64,000 bases of DNA from Xanthomonas rydalmerensis (GCF_033170385.1 NZ_CP126170.1:2442001-2506000); one strand, 5' to 3'; positions 1 through 10,533 are shown, counted from the stretch's first letter. Translations and numbers: made by a program. The notes: generated by a model not told the origin, from the letters alone.

Positions 1-768
1 GAAGGCGTAGCTGCTGCGGTTGCGCGCCACACGCTGGTCAAGCCATTGCTGGTTGGCGTAGCCGGCGGCCATCACCACGTGGCCGGCGCGCACCTGCGCA
101 CCCTGGTCGGTCTGCAGGGTCACGCCGCGGCCATTGACCTGGATCCGTGCGATGCGGGTGCGGTCGTAGACGCCAACCCCGCGCCGGAAGGCGCGGCCGA
201 GCAGGCGATAAGTGAGGCGGTACGGATCCACTCGCGCGGCCTGGTGACTGAGGATCGCGCCGTGCGCCTGGATGCCGTAGTCGGCGTCCAGGGTCTGTGC
301 GTCCAGCCATGCCACGTCCAGGCCGTGCCGCGCACGCACCTCCAGCTCTTCCTGCAGCACCCGCACGTGCCGGCGCTTGCTGGCGTAGTACAGGCTGTCG
401 TTCCAGCCGAAGTCGACATCGCGCAGCGGCCGCACCAGGTCGCGCAATTGCTCCAACGCCTGCGCGCAGGCGCCATAGGCGAGGGCGCCGGCCGGTTCGC
501 CATAGCGCTTGGCCAGGTCGATCAGGTGGGTGTCGATCTCGTATTGCAGCAGCGCGGTGCTGGCCGCGGTGCTGCCCCAGCCGATGTCGCGCTGTTCCAG
601 GACGGTCACCGTGTGTCCGTGCGCGCTCAGTTCCTCGGCGATCAGGGCACCGGTGATGCCGCCGCCGACGATGGCGACATCGCAGCGCACGTCGTCGCGC
701 AATTGCGGAAAACTCTGCATGAGGCCGTTGCGCACCGACCAGAAGGGATAACCGCTCTTGAGATCCAT
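1..768 (-). CDS. FAD-dependent amino-acid/glycerol-type oxidoreductase (3' part beyond window)
   Basis: The reverse strand reads open from an ATG at 768 to the window edge, so the C-terminus is missing. The N-terminus carries a dinucleotide-binding fold: after about 25 residues comes DVAIVGGGITGALIAEEL (GxGxxG), followed by an acidic strand end (VLEQRD) and the segment GWGSTAASTALLQYEID typical of DAO-fold flavoproteins (DadA/GlpD-like). The family oxidises amines, amino acids or hydroxy acids with FAD as acceptor. The substrate cannot be read from this part. No partner gene is visible on this side. Confidence 0.8.
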   Translation of the reverse strand, partial: MDLKSGYPFWSVRNGLMQSFPQLRDDVRCDVAIVGGGITGALIAEELSAHGHTVTVLEQRDIGWGSTAASTALLQYEIDTHLIDLAKRYGEPAGALAYGACAQALEQLRDLVRPLRDVDFGWNDSLYYASKRRHVRVLQEELEVRARHGLDVAWLDAQTLDADYGIQAHGAILSHQAARVDPYRLTYRLLGRAFRRGVGVYDRTRIARIQVNGRGVTLQTDQGAQVRAGHVVMAAGYANQQWLDQRVARNRSSYAF

Positions 769-945
769 GGCGCCCCGACGCAGAAAGGATGTGCGACTTA
801 CGCGCAGGCCCGGTTAAGCCCGCGTGAGGCGGGGCGGACGTCATTTTCGGGCAAACAGCCGCGATTAACCTCGGTGCAGAAGTCCCTCACATGGCGCTGT
901 GTATGGTGCGCGCCAGTTCCACGAATTCCCTGTAGAGGAAGCGTC

Positions 946-1161
946 ATGTCGGTCGTTCTGTACATCGGTGGCAGCAAGGACGGAGAGAAGGGCGTGATGC
1001 CCTACGGTTTCCGCAAGTCCATGAAGGAAACCGAGGCAGGCCCGGAAATCTACGTCGAGCGCGTGCTGGCGTTGAGCGACCGGCAGGTGCGGATCATGGC
1101 GCTGGAGTCGCTGCAGGACGATATCGTGGTAGAACGCCTGCACAGGTATTATTCGCGTTGA
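946..1161 (+). CDS. Small conserved-looking hypothetical protein (71 aa)
   Basis: Starts MSVVLYIGGSKDGEKGVMPYG and ends in HRYYSR. A purine-rich ribosome site (AGAGGAAG) lies just upstream of the ATG. It is short and soluble, without signal peptide or membrane segment. The bases between 769 and 945 hold no gene I can see and probably contain its promoter. It is followed after 75 bases by the LOV kinase on the same strand, so co-transcription is possible. I do not recognise the family and assign no function. Confidence 0.7.
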   Translation: MSVVLYIGGSKDGEKGVMPYGFRKSMKETEAGPEIYVERVLALSDRQVRIMALESLQDDIVVERLHRYYSR

Positions 1162-1236
1162 CGCCGGCGTGCGAACCCCGGTGTGGCCGCCCGTCTAGCC
1201 GGGCCAGCGACGGTTCGCATCGACCTGCCATCGACC

Positions 1237-2871
1237 ATGCCCGCACCAGAAATCAGCAACTGCCCGGCGCCGCACACCACCGTCGACCCTGACGCTCCCA
1301 CCGACATGTCCAACCAGCGCAGCGATATCTTCTTCGCTGCCGTGCAGACCACGCGCATGCCCATGATCGTCACCGATCCGCGGCAGCCGGACAACCCGAT
1401 CATCTTCGTCAATCGCGCGTTCCTGGAGATGACCGGGTATGGCAGCGATGAGCTGATCGGCAACAACTGCCGTTTCCTGCAGGGACCGGACACCGACCGG
1501 GAAACGGTGCGCAGCATCCGCGATGCGATCACCTCGAGCGACGAAGTGGCGGTGGAGATCCTCAACTACCGCAAGGACGGTTCAAGCTTCTGGAACGCGC
1601 TGTACATCTCTCCGGTCTACGACGACCGCGGCGAGCTGGTGTACTTCTTCGGTTCGCAGCTGGACGTCAGCCGTCGCCGCGACGCCGAGGATGCGCTGCG
1701 CCAGGCGCAGAAGATGGAAGCGCTGGGTCAGCTCACCGGCGGTATCGCCCACGACTTCAACAACCTGCTGCAGGTCATGTCCGGGTACCTGGAACTGATC
1801 GAGCATGCGGTCGAGAGCGATCCGCTGAATCCGCTGCTGCTGCGCAAGAGCGTGGACCGCGCGCGCGATGCCGCCGGCCAGGCCGCGCGCCTGACCCAGC
1901 AGTTGTTGGCGTTCGCGCGCAAGCAGAAACTGGAAGGGCGCGTGCTCAACCTCAATACCCTGGTGGCCGGGATGAGCGATGTGGCCGAGCGGACGCTGGG
2001 CGACGGCATCGCGTTTTCGCTGGAACTGGCGCCGGACCTGCGCAACTGCCGGATCGACCCGACCCAGGCCGAGGTGGCGCTGCTGAACATCCTGATCAAT
2101 GCCCGCGATGCCATGGCCGAACAGGCATCGCCGCGCCTGGTGATCCAGACCCGCAACGTCTCGGTGCGCGCCGACGAACCCACCACCTACGACAACCTGC
2201 TGCCCGGCCATTATGTATGCGTGTCGATCACCGACAACGGCAGCGGCATGCCGCCGGAGGTGCTGACGCGGGTGCTGGATCCGTTCTTCACCACCAAGGA
2301 AGAAGGCAAGGGCACCGGCCTGGGCCTGTCGATGGTGTACGGCTTCGCCAAGCAGTCCGGCGGCGCGGTGCGCCTGTATTCGGAGGATGGCCACGGCACC
2401 ACCGTGCGCCTGTACTTCCCGATCGACGACAACGTCGAGAACATGGCGCCGCGCGATTCGCGCACGCGCCGTCCGTTCGACCGCCAGGGCGACGAGACCA
2501 TCCTGATCGTCGAGGACCGGCCGGACATCGCCGAGCTGGCGCGGCTGTTCCTGGAGGACCAGGGCTATGCCACGCATGTCGTCTACAACGCCCGCGAGGC
2601 GCTGGAACTGCTCGACACCGGCGTGCACGTGGACCTGCTGTATTCGGACCTGATCATGCCGGGCGGCCTCAACGGCGTGATGCTGGCGCGCGAGGCGCGG
2701 CGGCGCCGGCCCAAGATCAAGGTGCTGCTGACCACCGGCTATGCGGAGTCCTCGATCGAGCGCACCGATGCCGGCGGCAACGAGTTCGAGGTGCTGGCCA
2801 AGCCGTATAACCGCCAGGAGCTCACCCGCAAGGTGCGCATGGTGTTGGACGGTCCCAACGGCGTGAGCTGA
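1237..2871 (+). CDS. LOV-domain blue-light hybrid histidine kinase
   Basis: Predicted photoreceptor kinase of about 544 residues. Order: N-terminal LOV/PAS domain with the flavin-adduct motif [10 protein letters not shown] (reactive Cys about residue 78), HisKA box [12 protein letters not shown] (phospho-His about 172), HATPase_c (N-box [13 protein letters not shown]-boxes DNGSGMP and [20 protein letters not shown]), and a C-terminal receiver (ILIVEDRPD; phospho-Asp in YSDLIMPGG, about 471). This architecture and length match the Xanthomonas LOV kinase known to affect adhesion, motility and virulence in light. Upstream in-frame GTG (1183) and downstream ATG (1306) are alternative starts; none has a clear Shine-Dalgarno. 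I chose 1237 because it gives the family length. Confidence 0.88.
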   Translation: MPAPEISNCPAPHTTVDPDAPTDMSNQRSDIFFAAVQTTRMPMIVTDPRQPDNPIIFVNRAFLEMTGYGSDELIGNNCRFLQGPDTDRETVRSIRDAITSSDEVAVEILNYRKDGSSFWNALYISPVYDDRGELVYFFGSQLDVSRRRDAEDALRQAQKMEALGQLTGGIAHDFNNLLQVMSGYLELIEHAVESDPLNPLLLRKSVDRARDAAGQAARLTQQLLAFARKQKLEGRVLNLNTLVAGMSDVAERTLGDGIAFSLELAPDLRNCRIDPTQAEVALLNILINARDAMAEQASPRLVIQTRNVSVRADEPTTYDNLLPGHYVCVSITDNGSGMPPEVLTRVLDPFFTTKEEGKGTGLGLSMVYGFAKQSGGAVRLYSEDGHGTTVRLYFPIDDNVENMAPRDSRTRRPFDRQGDETILIVEDRPDIAELARLFLEDQGYATHVVYNAREALELLDTGVHVDLLYSDLIMPGGLNGVMLAREARRRRPKIKVLLTTGYAESSIERTDAGGNEFEVLAKPYNRQELTRKVRMVLDGPNGVS

Positions 2872-2966
2872 CCGACAGGTCGGCGCGCGCCTGTCAACGG
2901 GGTTTCCCGGCGGCGCGCGCACTGCGAAAATGCGGGTTTTCCGCAAGGCGGCTTCGGCCGGACGCA

Positions 2967-5333
2967 ATGCACGACACTCAGCTCGCCCAGCAGATCGCCA
3001 ACACCATCGCCGCCGAGATCGGCGCGCAGCCGGCGCAGGCCCGCGCCGCCATCGCCCTGCTCGACGAGGGCGCCAGCGTCCCGTTCATCGCGCGCTACCG
3101 CAAGGAAGTGACCGGCGGGCTGGACGACACCCAGTTGCGCAACCTGGAAGTGCGCCTGACCTATCTGCGCGAACTGGAAGAGCGCCGTGCCGCGGTGCTG
3201 GCCAGCATCGCCGAGCAGGGCAAGCTCAGCGACGAGTTGCGCGCGGAGATCGTCGCCGCCGATACCAAGTCGCGGCTGGAAGATCTGTACCTGCCATACA
3301 AGCCCAAGCGCCGCACGCGCGCGCAGATCGCCCGCGAGGCCGGGCTGGAGCCGCTGGCCGACGGCCTGCTGGCCGATCCGACGCTGGTGCCGGAGACCTT
3401 CGCCGCCGGCTTCGTCGATGCCGACAAGGGCGTGGCCGACGTCAAGGCCGCGCTGGAAGGCGCGCGCGCGATCCTGATGGAGCGTTGGGGCGAGGACGCC
3501 GCGCTGGTCGGCGAACTGCGCAGCTGGCTGGGCGAGGTCGGGGTCATCCGCGCGCGCGTGGCCGAGGGCAAGGAGCAGGAAGGCGCCAAGTACCGCGATT
3601 ACTTCGATCACGCCGAAGCGCTGGCCAAGATTCCTTCGCACCGGCTGCTGGCGCTGTTCCGCGCGCGCCGCGAGGAGATCGTGTACCTGGAACTGGATCC
3701 GGGCAGCGAGGCCGAGGCCGGCCACCAGTACGCCGAAGGCCGCGTCGCGTTGCGTGCCGGCATCGCCAACCAGGGCCGCTCCGGCGACCGCTGGCTGCTG
3801 GATGCCTGTCGCATGACCTGGCGCGCCAAGCTGCACATGCACCTGCTGCTGGACCTGTTCAACCAGGCGCGCGAAAAGGCCGAGGCCGAGGCGATCGCGG
3901 TGTTCGGCGACAACCTGCAGGACCTGATGCTGGCGGCGCCGGCCGGGCCGCGCGTGACCCTGGGCCTGGACCCGGGCATCCGCACCGGCTGCAAGATCGC
4001 CGTGGTCGACGCTACCGGCAAGCTGCTGGCCACCGACACCATCTACCCGCACGAGCCGCGCCGGCAGTGGGACCAGTCGCTGCACACGCTGCGGCAGCTG
4101 TGCACGCAGCACGGCGTGGAACTGATCGCGATCGGCAACGGCACCGCCAGCCGCGAGACCGACAAGCTGGCCGCGGATCTGATCAAGCAGAACCCGCAGC
4201 TGAAGCTGGAGAAGATCGTGGTCAGCGAGGCCGGCGCCTCGGTGTACTCGGCCTCCGAGTTCGCCGCCAAGGAATTCCCGCAGCTCGACGTGTCGCTGCG
4301 CGGCGCGGTGTCGATCGCGCGGCGCCTGCAGGATCCGCTGGCGGAACTGGTCAAGATCGAGCCCAAGGCGATCGGCGTGGGCCAGTATCAGCACGACGTC
4401 GACCAGTACCGCCTGGCGCGGGCGCTGGATGCGCGCGTGGAGGATTGCGTGAACGCGGTCGGTGTGTACGTCAATACCGCTTCGGCGGCGCTGCTCTCGC
4501 GGGTGTCCGGGCTGTCGTCGAGCGTGGCCGAGAACATCGTGCGCCACCGCGACGACAACGGCCCGTTCAAGCGCCGCAAGGACCTGCTCAAGGTGCCGCG
4601 GCTGGGCGACAAGACCTTCGAACAATGCGCCGGCTTCCTGCGCATCGCCGATGGCGAGGAGCCGCTGGACGCCTCGGCGGTGCATCCGGAAGCCTACCCG
4701 GTGGTGGAGCGCATCGTCGGCGCCACCGGCAAGCCGATCAAGGCGCTGATCGGCGACGGCGGCTTCCTGCGCGGCCTCAGGCCGGACCAGTTCACCGACG
4801 AGAAGTTCGGCCTGCCGACCGTGCGCGACATCCTCAAGGAACTGGAAAAGCCGGGCCGCGATCCGCGCCCGGAGTTCAAGGCCGCGCGTTTCGCCGACGG
4901 CGTGGAGGACATCAAGGACCTCAAGCCGGGCATGGTGCTGGAAGGCGTGGTCAGCAACGTCGCCGCCTTCGGCGCGTTCGTCGACATCGGCGTGCACCAG
5001 GACGGTCTGGTGCACATCTCCGCGCTCTCGGACAGCTACGTCAAGGATCCGCGCGACGTGGTCAAGGCCGGCGACATCGTCAAGGTCAAGGTGCTGGAGG
5101 TGGACGTGGCGCGCAAGCGCATCGCGCTGACCCGGCGCCTGGACGACACGCCGGCACCGGCGCGTCCCGCCGACCGCGACAGCGGTGCGCGGAATGCCGG
5201 CGGCCCACCGCGGCGCGAGCGCGACGGGCGCGGCAACCCGGGCGGCGGCAACGCCAAGCCGCGTCCGGCTACGGCGGCGGCGCCGGTCAACAGCGCGCTC
5301 GCCGACGCGTTCGCCCGCGCCAAGCGCGGCTGA
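2967..5333 (+). CDS. tex: Transcription accessory protein Tex
   Basis: Full-length Tex (788 aa), a nucleic-acid-binding protein of the RNA polymerase/transcript-processing machinery. The N-terminal helical region includes [17 protein letters not shown] YqgF/RuvC-like domain begins near residue 331 ([17 protein letters not shown]), helix-hairpin-helix repeats follow ([20 protein letters not shown]), and a C-terminal S1 domain runs from about 651 ([20 protein letters not shown]). The tail after about residue 725 is a low-complexity Arg/Gly/Pro/Ala extension, common in RNA-binding proteins. It stands alone, 95 bases after the LOV kinase, and converges on the hybrid kinase downstream. Confidence 0.97.
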   Translation: MHDTQLAQQIANTIAAEIGAQPAQARAAIALLDEGASVPFIARYRKEVTGGLDDTQLRNLEVRLTYLRELEERRAAVLASIAEQGKLSDELRAEIVAADTKSRLEDLYLPYKPKRRTRAQIAREAGLEPLADGLLADPTLVPETFAAGFVDADKGVADVKAALEGARAILMERWGEDAALVGELRSWLGEVGVIRARVAEGKEQEGAKYRDYFDHAEALAKIPSHRLLALFRARREEIVYLELDPGSEAEAGHQYAEGRVALRAGIANQGRSGDRWLLDACRMTWRAKLHMHLLLDLFNQAREKAEAEAIAVFGDNLQDLMLAAPAGPRVTLGLDPGIRTGCKIAVVDATGKLLATDTIYPHEPRRQWDQSLHTLRQLCTQHGVELIAIGNGTASRETDKLAADLIKQNPQLKLEKIVVSEAGASVYSASEFAAKEFPQLDVSLRGAVSIARRLQDPLAELVKIEPKAIGVGQYQHDVDQYRLARALDARVEDCVNAVGVYVNTASAALLSRVSGLSSSVAENIVRHRDDNGPFKRRKDLLKVPRLGDKTFEQCAGFLRIADGEEPLDASAVHPEAYPVVERIVGATGKPIKALIGDGGFLRGLRPDQFTDEKFGLPTVRDILKELEKPGRDPRPEFKAARFADGVEDIKDLKPGMVLEGVVSNVAAFGAFVDIGVHQDGLVHISALSDSYVKDPRDVVKAGDIVKVKVLEVDVARKRIALTRRLDDTPAPARPADRDSGARNAGGPPRRERDGRGNPGGGNAKPRPATAAAPVNSALADAFARAKRG

Positions 5334-5410
5334 CGTTCCAGAAGAGGAGGAGCGCCGGCGCGCCTGCGCCGGCCGTTGCAGTCGCGATCGCCCGCTGCGG
5401 TCGCGCAATG

Positions 5411-5442
5411 CGCCGAACCGGCCTGATCAGGCCGGTTCGGCG
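5411..5442. terminator. Perfect 32-bp palindrome between convergent genes, likely bidirectional terminator
   Basis: The two 16-base arms are exact reverse complements (left arm CGCCGAACCGGCCTGA). The element lies between the 3' ends of tex and the hybrid kinase. The last codons of the kinase, including its stop at 5427-5429, are inside the palindrome. There is no strong T-tract on either side, so a role as hairpin terminator or mRNA 3' stabiliser is inference. Confidence 0.55.
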
Positions 5443-8400
5443 TGCGGGCTCTGGTCCGGCGCGAGCGTGGCCGGTGGTGGCGCCACCAGCGACGCGGCCA
5501 GCCCAAGCAGCTTGACCGGATCCACTGGCTTGCCCAGGTGCGCATCGAAGCCGGCCTCCAGAGCCAGCGCACGATCCTCGCTGCGCACGTAGGCGGTCAG
5601 GGCAATGGCCGGGATGCGGCTGGCCGCACCGGCGCCGCGGCTGCGGACGCTGCGGATCAGGCTGTGGCCGTCGCGGCGCGGCATGCCGACGTCGCTGACC
5701 AGCAGCGCATACGGCCGCTCGCGCAGCAGCGCCTCGGCATCGTCGGCGCAGACCGCGGTCTCGACCACGGCGCCGGCCTCCTGCAGGAAGCGCTGGGTGA
5801 CGCCGCGCGAATCCATGTCGTCGTCCACCACCAGCACGCGCACGCCGTCCAGGCGAATGCCGCCGCGGCGCAGCGCGCCGCCGGACAGCGCCGCGTCGTC
5901 GCGGCGGATCGGGTCCAGGCTCTGCAGGTCGTTGCGCGGCAGCAGCAGGGTGAAGGTCGCGCCGAGGCCGACGCCATCGCTGCTGACCGACAACTGTCCC
6001 TGGTGCAGTTCGGCCAGTTGCTTGGCGATCGCCAGGCCCAGGCCGAGACCGCCGGCGCTGCGCGTGCTGCTCGCATCGGCCTGGCGGAAGCGGTCGAACA
6101 CATGCGGCAGGAACGCCGGGTCGATGCCGATGCCGGTATCGCTGACGGCGATGCGCACATGGGTGCTGGTGCTGTCCAGGGTCACCGTGACCGTGCCGGC
6201 GCTGGGGGTGAACTTGATCGCATTGCCGATCAGATTGGTCAGCACCTGCTGCAGCCGCACCGGATCGCCCAGATAGGGCAGGGCGGTGGCCTCGTCGGCG
6301 ACCAGCACGATGTCGACGCCCTTGTTCTGCGCGCCGGGGCGGGCCGCATCGATGGTCTCGCCGAGCAGTCCGCGCAGGTCCAGGTCGTTGGGCTCCAGGT
6401 GCACCTTGCCGGACAGAATCGCACTCATGTCCAGCAGGTCGTCGATGATCTGCGCCTGCGAATGGGCGCTGCGTTCGATCACCTCCAGACCCTTGCCCAG
6501 ATCCTTCTCGCGTACCGCCTCGTCCTGCATCAGCCGCGACCAGCCCAGGATCGCGTTGAGCGGCGTGCGCAGTTCGTGGCTGAGCGTGGCCAGGAATTCG
6601 TCCTTCATGCGGCTGGCGCGCTCGGCCTCGCTGCGCGCGCTCTGCTCTGCGGCGAGCAGCTGCTGCAGGCGCAGGTCGGTACCGCGGCGCTCGATGATGA
6701 TGCCGGCCAGGTGCGAGGCCGAGCGCGCCAGGTCCTGTTCGTGCGGGTTGGGGTAGTGCACGAACGGGTGGTACAGCGCGACCACGCCCAGCACTTCGCC
6801 GTCGCTGGCCAGGATCGGCGTCGAGCAGCAGGCGATGATGTCCGCTTCCATGGCCACGGCCAGATAGTCCTGCCAATGCGGATTGACCCGCACGTCGCTG
6901 CACAGCACTTGCCGGCGCAGGTAGGCGGCGCGTCCGCAGCAACCGGTGTTGGGGCCGATCGGCAAGCGTTGCACGGCCTTGCGGAAGCCTTGCGGCATGC
7001 TTGGCGCGGCCCCCTCCAGCAGGCACTGGCGGTGCTCGTCGACCAGCATGATGGTGCAGCGCAGGCCGACATCGCTCTGCGACTCGATGCCGCGCGCGAT
7101 CGCCTCCAGCACGGCGTTCAGGGGCTTGCCGGTGGTGATCATCTCCAGCGCCGCACGCTCGGCGGCGGTGGCGTTCTCGATGCGCTTGCGCTCGGCGATG
7201 TCCAGCAGCGAGCCGATGAAGCCGAGGAACTGGCCAGACGAGCTGAAGCGCGGTGTGGCGGTGTCCACGCACCAGCGGTATTCCCCGTCGTGGCGGCGCA
7301 GGCGGTACTCCACGGTGTAGGCGCGACGATCCGCGCAGGCGCGCGCCAGGGTACGGCCCACCGTGGCCAGGTCGTCGGCATGGATCATTTCCTGCCAGCC
7401 GCTGCCCAGCGCTTCCTGCTCGCTCTGCCCGGTGAACAGATACCATTGGCGGCTGATGTATTCGCAGTCGCCATCGGCATTGGACATCCAGATCATGACC
7501 GGCGCGTTGTCGCACAGCTGACGGAAGCGCAGTTCGCTTTCCTGCAGGCGTTGCTCGACCAGGCGGCGGTCGTGGATGTCGGTGTTGGTGCCGATCCAGC
7601 GCACGATGCGGCCGCTGTCGTCGCGGATCGGCAGGGCGCGGCCGAGGTGCCAGCGGTACTCGCCATCGTGGCGACGCAGCGGATACTCGATCTCGTACGG
7701 TTTGCCGCTGCGCAGCGCCTCCGGCCACACCTCCATCACCCGCGCCAGACCTTCCTCGGTGTGCACCTTGCGCCAGCTGTCGTAGCCGGCCTCGCCAACC
7801 GGCAGCCCGGTGTACTCGTACCAGCGCCGGTTGAAGTAGTCGACATGCCCATCCGACGTGGAGGTGAACACGATCTGCGGCATCGCATCGGCCAGCTCGC
7901 TCAGGCGTGCGGCACTGCTGGCCAGTTCACTTTGCGCGCTCGCGCGCTCCATCGACTCCCAGCAGCGCGCTGCGACCAGCCGCACCAACTCGATCTCGGC
8001 CGAGGTCCACACCCGCGGATGGGTCTGGTGCACGCCGATCGCCGCGACCAGGCGGCCGGCCTTGTGCAGCGGCGCGGTGAGCACCGCGCGCATGCCCAGC
8101 CGGCGGTAGTTGGGATCGTCCAGGCGCATCGGCGGCTGGTGGGTCTCGGTATCCTGTACCACCCATGGGCGGCTTTCGCGCATGCACTCCAGCAGATCGC
8201 TGCCGAAGTCGCTGAAGCGCGAGCGCCCGGTCAGGTGCGAGGCGCCGTCGACATAGTCGGCGCGCACGTCGAACACGTCCTCATCGGCCTCGACGATCGC
8301 GTAGGCGCAGCGGTTGGCGCCCAGGTGCTGGCCGAGCAGGGCGGCACCGGTCTCGCAGATGGCTTCGGTGCTGTGCAGGTTCTGCAGGGTGTCCTCGAGC

Positions 8401-9269
8401 ATCAGCAGGAAGCTGTCGTGCGCCTGCGCGCGCGCCTGCTCGGTGCGGTCGATGCCGTGCACCAGGATCCCGCTGACCCGGCCCTCGGTGTCGTGCATCG
8501 GCTGGTACACGCATTCCAGCGTGGTTTCCGAGGTCGCTTCGTGCGGGCTGCGGCACAGGTGGAAGGTCATCGACTCGTCGATGAACGCCTCGCCGCTGGT
8601 GCGGACGTTGTCGAGTAGGCCGATGACGCCCTGCTGCTGGATTTCGGGAATGGCCTCGGTCAGTGGCCGGCCGACCACGTCGCGTGGTCCGATCAATTGC
8701 TGGTAGCGCCGGTTGACGGTCTCGATCACGTAGTCCGGGCCGCGCAGGATCGCCAGCGCCGCCGGCGACTGCTCGAACGCGTCGGCCATCTGCGCGCGTT
8801 GCGCGTCCAGCGCCCTCAGCAGCGTGTCGCGTTCGCGGGCCAGGGTGATCCGTGCGGTGTCCTCGGTGCACACGCACAGCACGCCGGCGATGCGGCCCTC
8901 GTCGTCGAACAGCGGGCTGTAGGAGAAGGTGAAGTACACCTGCTCGCTGTAGCCGTTGCGCATCATCTTCAGCGGGATATGTTCGTTCCAGGTCGATTCG
9001 CCGCTGGCCATCACCTGGTCTGCCTGCGCCCGGACCTCCGGCCACACGTCCGGCCACACCTCTTCCATCGGCCGGGCGAAGCCCTGCGGATGCCGCAGCC
9101 CGAGGATCGGCACGTAGGCGTCGTTGTAGAGGTTGAACTGGCGCTCGCCCCAGCGCACCGCCATCGGGAACCGCGAGTTCAGGCAGATCGACAGCGCGGT
9201 GAGCAGGCTCCGCGGCCACTGCTCCATCGGGCCCAGTTCGTGCTCATGCCAATCGATGGCGCGCAGCAA
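5427..9269 (-). CDS. Multi-PAS/GAF hybrid sensor histidine kinase
   Basis: Very large soluble sensor kinase (at least 1280 aa) without membrane segments. Approximate order: N-terminal PAS-like region starting around RAIDWHEHELGP, further PAS domain (150-280), GAF (290-440), two PAS/PAC repeats (450-700), second GAF (710-860), HisKA (FLATLSHELRTPLNAILGW, His about 898), HATPase_c (GGLGLGLAIAKQLAELHQG), receiver (VLVVDDDMDS; phospho-Asp about 1193 in VSDVGMPRRDG; KPVD). The ligand is unknown. The start is uncertain: 9269 is a TTG inside the conserved region, no ATG or GTG lies upstream in frame, and a well-placed Shine-Dalgarno precedes an ATC codon at 9332. The single-domain receiver just upstream is a likely partner. 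Confidence 0.9.
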   Translation of the reverse strand: MLRAIDWHEHELGPMEQWPRSLLTALSICLNSRFPMAVRWGERQFNLYNDAYVPILGLRHPQGFARPMEEVWPDVWPEVRAQADQVMASGESTWNEHIPLKMMRNGYSEQVYFTFSYSPLFDDEGRIAGVLCVCTEDTARITLARERDTLLRALDAQRAQMADAFEQSPAALAILRGPDYVIETVNRRYQQLIGPRDVVGRPLTEAIPEIQQQGVIGLLDNVRTSGEAFIDESMTFHLCRSPHEATSETTLECVYQPMHDTEGRVSGILVHGIDRTEQARAQAHDSFLLMLEDTLQNLHSTEAICETGAALLGQHLGANRCAYAIVEADEDVFDVRADYVDGASHLTGRSRFSDFGSDLLECMRESRPWVVQDTETHQPPMRLDDPNYRRLGMRAVLTAPLHKAGRLVAAIGVHQTHPRVWTSAEIELVRLVAARCWESMERASAQSELASSAARLSELADAMPQIVFTSTSDGHVDYFNRRWYEYTGLPVGEAGYDSWRKVHTEEGLARVMEVWPEALRSGKPYEIEYPLRRHDGEYRWHLGRALPIRDDSGRIVRWIGTNTDIHDRRLVEQRLQESELRFRQLCDNAPVMIWMSNADGDCEYISRQWYLFTGQSEQEALGSGWQEMIHADDLATVGRTLARACADRRAYTVEYRLRRHDGEYRWCVDTATPRFSSSGQFLGFIGSLLDIAERKRIENATAAERAALEMITTGKPLNAVLEAIARGIESQSDVGLRCTIMLVDEHRQCLLEGAAPSMPQGFRKAVQRLPIGPNTGCCGRAAYLRRQVLCSDVRVNPHWQDYLAVAMEADIIACCSTPILASDGEVLGVVALYHPFVHYPNPHEQDLARSASHLAGIIIERRGTDLRLQQLLAAEQSARSEAERASRMKDEFLATLSHELRTPLNAILGWSRLMQDEAVREKDLGKGLEVIERSAHSQAQIIDDLLDMSAILSGKVHLEPNDLDLRGLLGETIDAARPGAQNKGVDIVLVADEATALPYLGDPVRLQQVLTNLIGNAIKFTPSAGTVTVTLDSTSTHVRIAVSDTGIGIDPAFLPHVFDRFRQADASSTRSAGGLGLGLAIAKQLAELHQGQLSVSSDGVGLGATFTLLLPRNDLQSLDPIRRDDAALSGGALRRGGIRLDGVRVLVVDDDMDSRGVTQRFLQEAGAVVETAVCADDAEALLRERPYALLVSDVGMPRRDGHSLIRSVRSRGAGAASRIPAIALTAYVRSEDRALALEAGFDAHLGKPVDPVKLLGLAASLVAPPPATLAPDQSPHAEPA

Positions 9270-9386
9270 GGCGCCCGTGGCGCTGCCGGCGGGAAACCGG
9301 ACAGGAGGCGGCGAACAGTCCTGGGCGTTGATGGCTGAGTCCCTCGAATCGTCCCCGCCAGGCGGCGGGCTTACTGCCGAGGATTC

Positions 9387-9767
9387 TCAGGGGCCTGCGG
9401 TCGTCTTGGCGTGAGCGTCCTGCAATGCCTTGATCAGCTGCTCGGACAGGTAGGGCTTGGTGAGCACCACGCCGGCGGTAAAGGCGGGAGGCAGGGCGTC
9501 GGCCGCCACCCCGGTGGCGAGCACGAAGGGGGTGCCGCGTTCGCTCAGCGCCCGCGCCACCGGCTCGCTGGTCTCGCCGGCCGAGAGGCGGAAGTCCAGC
9601 ACGGCCCGGTCCGGGCGTTCGCTGTCGAGCAGGGCAAGGGCCTGCTGCACGGAGGCGGCGACGCCAACCACCTCGGCACCGGCCTGGGCAAGCTGCAGCT
9701 CGAGCAGCGTGGCGTTCATCTCGTCGTTCTCGACCACCAGGATACGCAGGCCCCGCAATGCCGACAT
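9387..9767 (-). CDS. Single-domain response regulator (receiver only)
   Basis: A 126-residue CheY-like receiver with no output domain. LRILVVENDEMN provides the acidic pocket, AVLDFRLSAGE the phospho-Asp, and LTKPY the conserved Lys. I chose the ATG at 9767 because it places the first beta-strand seven residues in, as is normal. An upstream in-frame ATG at 9815 would add 16 unlikely residues. It precedes the large hybrid kinase on the same strand by about 120 bases, suggesting a shared phosphorelay. Confidence 0.85.
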   Translation of the reverse strand: MSALRGLRILVVENDEMNATLLELQLAQAGAEVVGVAASVQQALALLDSERPDRAVLDFRLSAGETSEPVARALSERGTPFVLATGVAADALPPAFTAGVVLTKPYLSEQLIKALQDAHAKTTAGP

Positions 9768-9894
9768 CGCTTGCTCGTTAAGGTTTGGGAACGGAAAGTA
9801 TAACGGGACCGTCACGGCCGCCGCCTAGACAAACGACGACAGGAAAATGAAGCGTTTACCTGTGATCGCCGTCAATGCGCTGTGGTGATCGCGC

Positions 9895-9923
9895 AAAAAA
9901 CAAACGGCAGCCGAAGCTGCCGT
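9895..9923 (-). terminator. Rho-independent terminator of tRNA-Leu
   Basis: Just after the tRNA-Leu on the reverse strand is an 8-bp perfect stem (ACGGCAGC/GCTGCCGT) with a TTCG tetraloop, followed by TTGTTTTTT. This is a canonical intrinsic terminator. Confidence 0.9.
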
Positions 9924-9929
9924 CAGTCC

Positions 9930-10016
9930 TGGTGCCGAAGGTGGGACTCGAACCCACACGCTTTTAAGGGCGGCGGATTTTGAGTCCGCTGCGTCTACCG
10001 ATTCCGCCACTTCGGC
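9930..10016 (-). tRNA. tRNA-Leu (CAA)
   Basis: Class II tRNA on the reverse strand. Acceptor stem GCCGAAG/CTTCGGC, discriminator A and encoded CCA. The anticodon loop CTCAAAA gives anticodon CAA (codon UUG). It has the long variable arm expected for Leu and the T-arm GTTCGAGTC. A TATACT -10-like hexamer lies on the reverse strand at 10027-10032. Confidence 0.97.
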
Positions 10017-10409
10017 GCGGCCGCGGAGTATAGCCGACTGTTCGCCCGCGCCGCTAGCGATCCGTTCTTGCTGTTGTCGGGGCCGGGCAGGTGAGGACAT
10101 AGCGGAGGCTGTGGTGGTGTGAGCCGCTCTCTGCACCTGCGGTGCGTCCTATATGTGTGGTGCGCCGTTGCAACCCCCTTGCCGCGCGCTTGCCACGCAC
10201 GCCCTTTGCGTTGTGCCGATATCGGCAATCGCGGGCGACCGGTGGCGACGCGGGCGCAGCGCGATTCTGCGCTACGCACCGCGCCAGACGCAGCTCGCAG
10301 CAATGGCTTGGCGTGAGCCGTGCGCCCTGCGCAAAGCAGGGGCGCGAGTCGATTCCAGAGGGCGTGGCGATGGCCTTTGCGATGTCGCGAACGTTCCGCA
10401 AAAAAACGC
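10017..10409. other. Gene-free stretch between divergent tRNA operons
   Basis: No open frame here has a convincing start, composition or recognisable motif. Apart from the tRNA-Leu -10-like site near 10027-10032 I see nothing identifiable. Confidence 0.6.
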
Positions 10410-10438
10410 TTGCGTGTGCCGATCACGATCGTTAATAT
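10410..10438 (+). promoter_or_regulatory. Sigma70 promoter of first tRNA-Ala/Glu pair
   Basis: -35 TTGCGT and -10 TAATAT are separated by exactly 17 bases. A GC-rich discriminator follows, as at stringently controlled stable-RNA promoters. The tRNA-Ala begins 20 bases after the -10. Confidence 0.8.
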
Positions 10439-10457
10439 TCCGCTCCTCGCAGCACGT

Positions 10458-10533
<76 letters not shown>

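Noticed and set aside
2739..5408. Very long open frame (889 aa) on the reverse strand opposite tex
   Set aside because: Arg/Gln/Ala/His-rich shadow with no motifs; tex on the other strand is full-length and unmistakable.
5442..8618. 1058-residue open frame on the plus strand opposite the hybrid kinase
   Set aside because: High-GC shadow frame; the kinase motifs are all on the reverse strand.
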